Below, piece after piece: positions 58,741 through 64,000 of a DNA stretch of 64,000 nt; the first letter of the stretch is position 1; the number at the start of each line of letters is the position of its first letter. The position numbers and the translations under genes were made by a program. The notes below the pieces were generated by a model that saw nothing but the letters and a program-made list of their open reading frames with translations, was not told the DNA's origin and searched no databases. The stretch is from Thalassobius sp047123305. Its GTDB lineage: Bacteria; Pseudomonadota; Alphaproteobacteria; Rhodobacterales; Rhodobacteraceae. Location of the stretch: NCBI RefSeq assembly GCF_047123305.1, contig NZ_CP138918.1:310001-374000 (forward strand). Direction: 5' to 3'.

Positions 58741-60156
58741 TCATGGCAGGAACCTTTGCACCAGTCTTACCACCTTTTTCACGCGAGGGTTATCAAACAG
58801 TTTCGGTGAGAAATAGGCACCTGCAGCGCGCTTATTCAACTCGGCAATTGTGGGATAGGGTGCGACCATTGCGCTGACACCCGACATTTTGACCTTATTG
58901 GCGATAGCGAGCGACCAGGTAGCAATCAACTCACCCGCTTGATGCCCCACGATCGAGGCCCCAACGGGGCGGCCTTTGACCACCATCACCTTGATCAGAC
59001 CTTTGGTCTGCCGGGTGGCAATGGCGCGATCGTTGTGGGCGTATTCAAACCGCGCCACCTCCAACCTGTCGCCATGGATCTGCAGCGCATGTTCTTCGCT
59101 CAGGCCAACATGGGCGATTTCCGGATCGGTATAGGTTGCCCAGGGGATATGCGCGGTGTTTTCCTTGGCCGGCAGACCAAACAGCGCCTGACGGATGATC
59201 AGACCGGCGTGATAGCCCGCGACATGGGTGAACTGCAGCCCGCCAGCAACATCGCCGATGGCAAACACCTTCTTGTCCGACGTGCGCATGCAAGCGTCGA
59301 CAGTGATCCCCTTGCCGGTATGGGCAATGCCGCCTGTGTCGAGGTCAAGCGCATCAATGTTGGGCTTGCGCCCCACCGCCATCAGCAAATGGGTGCCATG
59401 CACCCGGCCTTTCGGCGTTTCGACCACGATGTCCCCAGCCTTGCCGCCAATCTGCTGTGCTGGGGCTTCTTCAAGGATCTCGACACCTTCGGCCCGCAGG
59501 TTTTCCAGCGCAATCGCCGCCAGCTCGGGGTCATCCTTGCCCAGCGCCCGCATGCCTTCGATCACTGTGACCTTGCAGCCCAGCCGTACATGCGCCTGCG
59601 CCATCTCCATGCCGATGGGACCACCGCCGATGATAATCAGATGTTCAGGCTTTTCGCGCAGGTCAAACAGGGTCTCATTGGTCAGAAAGGGGACATCCGT
59701 CAAACCCTTGATCGGGGGCACCAACGGCGAAGACCCAGTTGCGATGACAATCCGGCGGGCGATGATCGTATCCTCACCGGCCTGCACCCGGCGCGGACCA
59801 ACAAATCGGCCAAATTCGCGGATCACCCGAACGCCAAAACCTTCGAACCGTTCCTGACTGTCGACCGGGGCGATCTGGTCTATCACCTGCATGACGTGAT
59901 CTTTGGCGGCAGCATAGTCAACCTCGGGCGCAACAGGGGTGATCCCCATCGCAGCACCGGCCTGCATTGCATGGGCTGCGTGCCCCGCGGCCAAAAGCGC
60001 CTTGGACGGGACACAGCCGTAGTTCAGGCAATCGCCCCCCATCTTGTGGCCTTCCAGCAGGGTCACATCCGCGCCCATCTGCGACGCCCCCGCCGCCACC
60101 GACAAGCCGCCCGATCCGGCGCCGATCACCAGAAGGTCTGTTTTGATCTCAGCCAT
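58741..60156 (-). CDS. Mercuric-reductase-like pyridine nucleotide-disulfide oxidoreductase
   Basis: A 471-residue FAD and NAD(P)H enzyme of the dihydrolipoamide dehydrogenase family. IGAGSGGLSVAAGASQMGA binds FAD, Cys43 and Cys48 in CLNYGCVPSK are the redox pair, IIGGGPIGMEMAQ is the NAD site and AIGDVAGG the second FAD motif. The C-terminal catalytic HxxxxE of true Lpd (HAHPT) is replaced by APYPTIAE, so it is not a normal Lpd; this variant usually occurs with TVP38 proteins. No C-terminal Cys pair as in MerA. It lies two bases after the TVP38 gene. Confidence 0.92.
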   Translation of the reverse strand: MAEIKTDLLVIGAGSGGLSVAAGASQMGADVTLLEGHKMGGDCLNYGCVPSKALLAAGHAAHAMQAGAAMGITPVAPEVDYAAAKDHVMQVIDQIAPVDSQERFEGFGVRVIREFGRFVGPRRVQAGEDTIIARRIVIATGSSPLVPPIKGLTDVPFLTNETLFDLREKPEHLIIIGGGPIGMEMAQAHVRLGCKVTVIEGMRALGKDDPELAAIALENLRAEGVEILEEAPAQQIGGKAGDIVVETPKGRVHGTHLLMAVGRKPNIDALDLDTGGIAHTGKGITVDACMRTSDKKVFAIGDVAGGLQFTHVAGYHAGLIIRQALFGLPAKENTAHIPWATYTDPEIAHVGLSEEHALQIHGDRLEVARFEYAHNDRAIATRQTKGLIKVMVVKGRPVGASIVGHQAGELIATWSLAIANKVKMSGVSAMVAPYPTIAELNKRAAGAYFSPKLFDNPRVKKVVRLVQRFLP

Positions 60157-60158
60157 GA

Positions 60159-60902
60159 TTACAGACCTTTCCGGCCACGCAGGGCCTTGATGACAATCGG
60201 AAGCGCTGCCAGAGCGCAGAGGCCGAGGATCGGCAGCAGAATTGCGGGCTCAAAGATAATGCCGAGGTCAGGTGTCTCACCGCGGGCAAAGACCTCGCCC
60301 AGACCAGCCCCGACAGAGGTAAAGACAACACCGCCGGGGATAATGCCAAAGAAGGTCGAGATCACAAACCGGCTCAGCGGCACACCAACCAGCGCCGGCA
60401 CCAGATTGGCGACAAAGAATGGCACAGCTGGCACCAGACGGATCAGGAACAGCATTGACCACTGATTTTCATCGATGCCTTCCTTGATACGTTTGACCGC
60501 GCCCTGACCCGAATCCATCTTGGCGGCCAGCCGCTCGCCCAGCCCCCAACGCGCCGCAAGAAAGATTGCAGCGGCGCCAAGGGTGGCGGCCGTGATGTTG
60601 AACAGCGCGCCTGGGAATGTGCCGAACAGAAAGCCACCCGTCAGCGTCGCGATGGTTGCCCCTGGCAGCGAGAAACCGACAATCGCAACATAGATCGCCA
60701 TGAACAGCACCACGCTCACCAGATAGTTGGCATCTCGGAAATCAATCAGCATCTGCCGGTTTTCAGCCAGCGCCTCAAAACTGAACACATCTTTGAGGAA
60801 GACCGCCCCAAGAACCGCAGCCACGCCGATCACTGCCAGAGGCAGCAGGCGGGCCAGCGCGGAACGGGGCCTGGGAGGGGTGGAATCACTTTTCATAGCC
60901 AT
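60159..60902 (-). CDS. TVP38/TMEM64 (VTT domain) membrane protein
   Basis: A 247-residue inner-membrane protein of the VTT/DedA-like superfamily. The core block VGFSLPGATIATLTGGFLFGTFPGALFNITAATLGAAAIFLAARW is diagnostic, followed by LIRLVPAVPFFVANLVPALVGVPLSRFVISTFFGIIPG with the conserved Arg, Pro and Gly. Homologues are thought to be lipid scramblases or transporters. I take ATG 60900-60902 (GGTGA five bases upstream); ATG 60896 is close and possible. The frame stays open another 150 codons upstream without family sequence. Confidence 0.93.
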   Translation of the reverse strand: MAMKSDSTPPRPRSALARLLPLAVIGVAAVLGAVFLKDVFSFEALAENRQMLIDFRDANYLVSVVLFMAIYVAIVGFSLPGATIATLTGGFLFGTFPGALFNITAATLGAAAIFLAARWGLGERLAAKMDSGQGAVKRIKEGIDENQWSMLFLIRLVPAVPFFVANLVPALVGVPLSRFVISTFFGIIPGGVVFTSVGAGLGEVFARGETPDLGIIFEPAILLPILGLCALAALPIVIKALRGRKGL

Positions 60903-61207
60903 CAGTTTCACCGTCGTTGTTAGGCACCATACATGCAGATGTGACGCCCGGTTTGACAGGGATCTCACCCTCCGATCACGGCGGCTTGATCTCTGGTGAC
61001 GGTTTGGGGCAGGAATTGCAGCAGAAATTACACCTTTGTAACAGAAATCCCCGCCCCCCGGCGCCAATCGCTGCATTTTTGTTGCAAAAGCCTGTTTGGG
61101 CATTTGACTATTCCCGAAATCCCCCCTAAAGACCGGGCCTCGGATACCTATGGGCCGTGAGCGATTCCGCTTGAGCTGGCCCCATTTAACTAGATGGAGA
61201 CGGAGCG
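60903..61207. other. 305-bp divergent gap between tvp38 and rpmH
   Basis: No reading frame or RNA gene is evident. The left third is the leader of the leftward tvp38 operon. The right part holds a good promoter at 61104-61132 and about 75 bases of rpmH leader ending in GGAG eight bases before the ATG. I looked for DnaA boxes because rpmH can lie near origins, and saw none. Confidence 0.6.
61104..61132 (+). promoter_or_regulatory. Sigma-70-type promoter of rpmH-rnpA-yidD
   Basis: TTGACT (61104-61109) and TAAAGA (61127-61132) are separated by 17 bp, 75 bp before the rpmH ATG. This is the best vegetative-promoter match seen in the window. Confidence 0.65.
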
Positions 61208-61342
61208 ATGAAACGCACCTACCAGCCCTCGAACCTGGTTCGTAAACGCCGCCACGGCTTCCGTGCGCGCATGGCCACCAAAGCTGGCCGTAAGATCCTG
61301 AACGCACGTCGTGCCCAGGGCCGCAAGTCGCTGAGCGCGTAA
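61208..61342 (+). CDS. rpmH: 50S ribosomal protein L34
   Basis: A 44-residue, very basic protein of the large ribosomal subunit. MKRTYQPSNLVRKRRHGFRARMATKAGRKILNARRAQGRKSLSA is the complete L34 pattern. It heads the widely conserved rpmH-rnpA-yidD cluster. GGAG lies eight bases before the start and a sigma-70-type promoter lies 75 bp upstream. Confidence 0.98.
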   Translation: MKRTYQPSNLVRKRRHGFRARMATKAGRKILNARRAQGRKSLSA

Positions 61343-61384
61343 GCCTCAGCCGATTTCGGACAGATGACACCGCCGGAGGCCCCC

Positions 61385-61846
61385 ATGAATGGCGATATAG
61401 CCGACATGGGGATCAGCCCCCCGGCGGTTTCTGTTTGTCTGACGGTTCTCAAGAACCGGTCAGACTTCCTGCGCGCGTCCAAAGCGCGGCGGCAGGGAAC
61501 GGGCGGCATGATGGTGCAGGCCCGCAAACGCAGTGACGGTGAAGCTGCTAACGGGGAGGCCGTTCGCGGGATTCGCGTTGGCTTTACCTGTTCCAAGAAG
61601 GTCGGCAATGCCGTCGCTCGCAACCGTGCAAAACGCCGATTGCGCGAAGTGGCCCGTCTGGTGCTGCCCGACCATGGGTTGCCCGGCTATGATTACGTGC
61701 TGATCGGCCGCGCCGAGGCCACAGCCGCGCGCCCCTTTGAACAGCTGCAAAGCGACCTTATCTATGCGTTGAAACGGCTGCATCAGCCACCGCGTCCCCG
61801 CTCTGAGGACAAAAGGGCTGGCAAAAAGCCACCCCGCAAGGACTAA
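61385..61846 (+). CDS. rnpA: Ribonuclease P protein component
   Basis: The protein subunit of RNase P, which helps the catalytic RNA cleave tRNA 5' leaders. It has about 153 residues. The RNR box GFTCSKKVGNAVARNRAKRRLREVARL is intact, preceded by SVCLTVLKNRSDFLRASKARR. I prefer ATG 61385, with GGAGG five bases upstream, over ATG 61364. The N-terminal 20 residues are variable in the family. It ends 6 bp before yidD. Confidence 0.95.
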   Translation: MNGDIADMGISPPAVSVCLTVLKNRSDFLRASKARRQGTGGMMVQARKRSDGEAANGEAVRGIRVGFTCSKKVGNAVARNRAKRRLREVARLVLPDHGLPGYDYVLIGRAEATAARPFEQLQSDLIYALKRLHQPPRPRSEDKRAGKKPPRKD

Positions 61847-61852
61847 CGCCAC

Positions 61853-62155
61853 ATGAGCCCGCTTGCCCATATCGCTGCCCTGCCCGTCCGGTTCTACCGT
61901 CTGGTCTTCAGCCCCTGGGTCGGGTTCAACTGCCGCTATCAACCCACCTGTTCGGCCTATGCGCTGGAGGCGCTGGAAAAACACGGGGGCCTGAAAGGGT
62001 CGTGGTTGACCCTGCGCCGGATCGGTCGCTGCCATCCCTGGGGTGGCGACGGATATGACCCTGTGCCTGATTCAGGCGATCAAAAGGTTTCAGACCAGTG
62101 CGGATGTCACGCAGACCAATCGCGCGATCCAGCAGACAAAGATACAACCGAGTGA
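61853..62155 (+). CDS. yidD: Membrane protein insertion efficiency factor
   Basis: A 100-residue peripheral inner-membrane protein that aids YidC/Sec insertion. LPVRFYRLVFSPWVGFNCRYQPTCSAYALEALEKHGGLKGSWLTLRRIGRCHPWGGDGYDPVP is the YidD domain with its three conserved Cys. The last 30 residues are polar and variable. In many genomes yidC follows at once; here small genes of unknown role and a lipoprotein gene come next. Confidence 0.95.
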   Translation: MSPLAHIAALPVRFYRLVFSPWVGFNCRYQPTCSAYALEALEKHGGLKGSWLTLRRIGRCHPWGGDGYDPVPDSGDQKVSDQCGCHADQSRDPADKDTTE

Positions 62156-62256
62156 CAGCATTACCACACTCCCGCGCCCTTGGCCGCGGGTAAGGTATTC
62201 CCGCCTTTGGGATTCGGCTGCCCTACGGTATGCATCCCGCAGGTCCAACAATTCAC

Positions 62257-62264
62257 AAGGAGGG
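62257..62264 (+). promoter_or_regulatory. Strong Shine-Dalgarno of the 29-codon frame
   Basis: AAGGAGGG lies five bases before ATG 62270, the best-matching ribosome site in this region. It is the main reason to treat the short frame as translated. Confidence 0.6.
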
Positions 62265-62269
62265 CGATC

Positions 62270-62359
62270 ATGAACATCACTGTCAAATCCCCGCTCTTTG
62301 GCTGGACCTCGCATGGCAATGTGGCGCGAAATCACGCCCGCCAATGGTGCCAGCTCTAG
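62270..62359 (+). CDS. 29-residue small protein or leader peptide
   Basis: A short frame after yidD with a near-perfect ribosome site. The peptide is MNITVKSPLFGWTSHG followed by NVARNHARQWCQL; it has no membrane helix, is basic, and ends with a Cys. There is no clear terminator or antiterminator pair behind it, so a classical attenuator is not evident. It could be a small functional protein of the type abundant in this group or a regulatory leader for the small paralogue gene at 62532. Homology unknown. Confidence 0.45.
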   Translation: MNITVKSPLFGWTSHGNVARNHARQWCQL

Positions 62360-62531
62360 GCGCCCGCCCCCGCCACCCTGATCCTTCCGGATCCCCCCTT
62401 TTTCGCAACCCTGTCCCTGAGACCGCGCCTGACCGTTCTATAACGTTCAGACCCTCTCTCTGCCATCAGGCCTCTGCGAATCCCAACCCACACCAACCAC
62501 AGAGGACCGGTCCCTTGGACCGGAGACACAT

Positions 62532-62747
62532 ATGACACGTTTGGAAACCACCGCAGCCGGGCTGCGCCCGACCCTCGTACTGGAAGAGCTGATCGCCCGT
62601 CACGGCACCTTCGCCGTGCTGCGCGCCTTGATCGCTGCAAATGTTAAACAACGCCGCCGTCGCATCGAAGACGCCGCGCTGAATGACCATTTGCGCCGCG
62701 ATTTGGGCCTGCCAACAGAGGCCTCCCCACCGAGACGTATGCGGTAA
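62532..62747 (+). CDS. Small basic protein, tandem paralogue 1
   Basis: A 71-residue protein. The core LEELIARHGTFAVLRALIAANVKQRRRR, then AALNDHLRRDLGLP, is Arg-rich and helical. It shares the pattern LIxRHGxxxVxRA, then AAxLxxHxRRDxGL, with the protein at 62918, so the two are tandem paralogues. The RRDxGL end recalls DUF1127 proteins (small Arg-rich proteins often linked to RNA or phosphate metabolism), with an added N-terminal helix. GGAG lies seven bases upstream of the ATG. The function is unknown. Confidence 0.7.
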   Translation: MTRLETTAAGLRPTLVLEELIARHGTFAVLRALIAANVKQRRRRIEDAALNDHLRRDLGLPTEASPPRRMR

Positions 62748-62753
62748 GGCAGC

Positions 62754-62793
62754 GGGGCTTTGGCCCTTCCGGTTTCCGGAAGGCCAAAGCCCC
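62754..62793. terminator. Long perfect hairpin after tandem paralogue 1
   Basis: GGGGCTTTGGCC at 62754-62765 and GGCCAAAGCCCC at 62782-62793 are the outer arms. With the inner CTTCCGG and CCGGAAG the stem is about 18 bp long with one bulged base and a TTT loop. There is no T tract, so it may be a factor-assisted terminator or an RNA-stabilising hairpin. Confidence 0.55.
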
Positions 62794-62917
62794 GCCCCAC
62801 CGCCACAATTCGTGGGCGCCAACAACCAAATAACATTTTCACACAGAAAGTGCTTGAGCTAAAGTGTACTTGAGCTTTTATCACCCTAGGCAAATGACAT
62901 TGCTTAAGGAGAGACCC

Positions 62918-63157
62918 ATGTCGCTTGCCGCATTCCATCCACAACATCCCGTTTCTAAACCCCAAGCCCGTCTGCGCGCTGCCATCGGCCAGTTGATCGA
63001 ACGTCATGGCCGCTGGCGGGTGATCCGTGCCATCCTCCTGTCACCGGATCTGCGCCGCATCGAACGGCTGCGGGCTGCCGATCTGTCAGCCCATATGCGC
63101 CGCGATGTTGGCCTGACGCCTGAGCCGAAGCGTCAAGCACATCCGTTTCTGCGATGA
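62918..63157 (+). CDS. Small basic protein, tandem paralogue 2
   Basis: A 79-residue protein. After a variable head (MSLAAFHPQHPVSKPQARLRA) comes AIGQLIERHGRWRVIRAILLSPDLRR, then LRAADLSAHMRRDVGLTPEP, matching paralogue 1 in spacing and key residues (RHG, RA, AA-L, H-RRD-GL). The start ATG 62918 has AAGGAG six bases upstream; an earlier in-frame ATG at 62864 lacks one. The 170-bp gap before it holds the long hairpin and probably its own promoter. Function unknown. Confidence 0.72.
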   Translation: MSLAAFHPQHPVSKPQARLRAAIGQLIERHGRWRVIRAILLSPDLRRIERLRAADLSAHMRRDVGLTPEPKRQAHPFLR

Positions 63158-63179
63158 CACCTGCGCATCTCCAACCCAT

Positions 63180-63216
63180 GTGCTGATCTTCACCGCTTTT
63201 CAAAGAAGATCAGCAC
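63180..63216. terminator. 12-bp inverted repeat between convergent genes
   Basis: GTGCTGATCTTC and GAAGATCAGCAC are perfect 12-base arms around a 13-base loop. The right arm is part of the DUF3833 coding end (VLIFF). No T tract follows on either strand. It may terminate both genes by Rho-assisted means or be a protein site. Confidence 0.45.
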
Positions 63217-63726
63217 CTCGCCAAGTTCAATGCCATAGCGGCTCATGTAGGCGCGGTTCAGCAACCTTCCGTCCTCCAACAGCCACATCCAGTCGTCAAA
63301 ATCGACTCGCAGCGTGTTCCCTTCAGGCAAGGGCAGATCGATGCGATACCGCCAGTTGAACGTGTCGCCGCGTTCCTCACCGGTCGCCACGCCCTGCACC
63401 CCGGCGGCGGTACCTTGCCAGGTTTCCGCACCGGTTTTCGTCAGCGTCCAGATCCGCTCTTCCTTTGTGCCATCGGCGTAGCTGAAATCCTCAACCAGCG
63501 TCAGCGTCTCACCGTCCCACGTGCCATCGATCACCACCTCAAACCGCCGCCGCACCGTCCCAAAACGGTCGTTGAACTGACCGTAAGCCACCGTTCGCCC
63601 GTCAAAATACTCTTCCAGGTTCAGCTCTTTGGTGCTGAGTTTCGGGTCCTCAAGACTGGGTTTACCGCAGGCGGTCAGGGCCAGACCGATAAAGAGACCC
63701 AAAGCAATCAGGGCAAATGCACGCAT
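63190..63726 (-). CDS. DUF3833 family lipoprotein
   Basis: A 178-residue lipoprotein. The signal peptide MRAFALIALGLFIGLALTAC ends with lipobox LTAC, so Cys20 is lipidated. The mature part is strand-rich: LEEYFDGRTVAYGQFNDRFGTVRRRFEV, SYADGTKEERIWTLTKTGAETWQGTA, NWRYRIDLPLPEGNTLRVDFDDWMWLLEDGRLLNRAYMSRYGIELGEVLIFFEK, the pattern of DUF3833 (lipocalin-like). The role is unknown but it is presumably periplasmic. AAAAGGAGA lies just before the ATG. Confidence 0.9.
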   Translation of the reverse strand: MRAFALIALGLFIGLALTACGKPSLEDPKLSTKELNLEEYFDGRTVAYGQFNDRFGTVRRRFEVVIDGTWDGETLTLVEDFSYADGTKEERIWTLTKTGAETWQGTAAGVQGVATGEERGDTFNWRYRIDLPLPEGNTLRVDFDDWMWLLEDGRLLNRAYMSRYGIELGEVLIFFEKR

Positions 63727-63880
63727 GACTTTCTCCTTTTCAAGGAATACGCGGCGGGGCGGCATTTGGATGACAGAGACCTGCGTTACACCACTCGTAA
63801 AACGATGTCGGACCGGCGTATTGGCCCCAAAACAACGTTTTTCCTTGGCAAATGCCTGATCTCGGGCTACGGGGCGCGGC

Positions 63881-64000
63881 ATGCTTGATGATGATCTGGA
63901 CGATATCCACCCGCTCTTTGCCGGCGCCCCGTCAACGACCGAGTTCAAGAAACTCCGCAAACGTATCGTGCGACAAACGCGCGAGGCGATTGAGCAATAT
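63881..64000 (+). CDS. ttcA: tRNA 2-thiocytidine(32) synthetase TtcA, N-terminal fragment
   Basis: The frame runs off the window after 40 residues. The visible sequence LFAGAPSTTEFKKLRKRIVR and the following TREAIEQY match the N-terminus of alphaproteobacterial TtcA, the Fe-S enzyme that thiolates C32 of tRNA. The ATP-pyrophosphatase PP-loop (SGGKDS) and the cluster cysteines lie beyond the edge, so the call depends on the N-terminal block. No strong ribosome site precedes ATG 63881. Divergent from the lipoprotein gene by 154 bp. Confidence 0.8.
   Translation, partial: MLDDDLDDIHPLFAGAPSTTEFKKLRKRIVRQTREAIEQY

Noticed and set aside
60903..61207. Possible replication origin next to rpmH
   Set aside because: rpmH lies near oriC in some bacteria, but no DnaA boxes, AT-rich unwinding region, dnaA or dnaN were seen.
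62090..62344. An 84-codon minus-strand frame over the yidD end and the 29-codon frame, with a C-terminal hydrophobic stretch
   Set aside because: It overlaps yidD, has no ribosome site or good start, and its third positions are not GC-biased like its neighbours. The + strand frame has the strong ribosome site.

Overview
The window looks like a stretch of the main chromosome of a marine Roseobacter-group alphaproteobacterium (Rhodobacteraceae). Evidence: GC-rich coding with strong third-position GC bias; the rpmH-rnpA-yidD block; the short aa3-oxidase subunit IV; a TIGR02302/DUF4175 protein at the left edge; a pyrB-linked dihydroorotase homologue; and protein sequences typical of Ruegeria, Phaeobacter and relatives. 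The genus cannot be fixed by reading alone. No prophage, insertion sequence, integrase, CRISPR array or toxin-antitoxin pair was seen. This is compact core genome, with many ATGA-type overlaps and very short divergent gaps.

Layout. 1-5.1 kb: end of a DUF4175 protein, a TetR/oxidoreductase pair with two operator-like palindromes, argH with an overlapping 57-residue lipoprotein, a TlpA-type thioredoxin and a degenerate EAL protein. 5.2-7.4 kb: phaA-phaB (polyhydroxyalkanoate precursors). 7.4-15.2 kb: a GcvA-like LysR gene with an apparent frameshift and its DMT exporter, a tRNA methyltransferase, a polyprenyl diphosphate synthase, and ispE with a TPR partner. 15.2-20.9 kb: ETF-ubiquinone oxidoreductase, a soxR/VOC pair, greA, azlCD. 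20.9-26.2 kb: a lipoprotein, the oxidase subunit, DUF6173, an MBL hydrolase plus DmdC-like acyl-CoA dehydrogenase operon, and Sua5. 26.3-34.8 kb: YqgE, a DsbD-like domain protein, an RND efflux pair, moaB, a LysE exporter and a family-4-like uracil-DNA glycosylase without its Fe-S ligands. 34.9-40.3 kb: pyrB, four small membrane/PH-like genes, a metal-site-less dihydroorotase homologue, plsY and a second LysE exporter.

40.4-49.2 kb: secreted YHS and fasciclin proteins, a frameshifted secreted protein, gshA, GNAT, rsmE, ubiA, and an OmpA-domain protein with a coiled-coil partner. 49.2-52.7 kb: an HpaR-type MarR regulator beside two flavoenzymes, one behind a palindromic operator. 52.7-57.2 kb: hemC/hemE divergent, a DUF2938/MerR pair sharing a MerR-type promoter, a DMT transporter and tRNA-Arg(ACG). 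57.2-61 kb: an orphan histidine kinase, a mercuric-reductase-like flavoprotein and a TVP38 membrane protein. 61-64 kb: rpmH-rnpA-yidD, then a cluster of very small proteins including two tandem paralogues, a DUF3833 lipoprotein and the start of ttcA.

The most notable signals are: (i) a dispersed element present three times with the core GGATATTT-N3-CCAAGAAGAA, usually behind hairpins; (ii) a dihydroorotase-like protein without metal ligands in a class-A-type ATCase operon that also holds an undescribed small-membrane-protein module; (iii) the tandem small paralogues near yidD; (iv) two MerR-type promoters with 19-bp spacers; (v) two single-base frameshifts at homopolymers, which may be biological or sequence errors.
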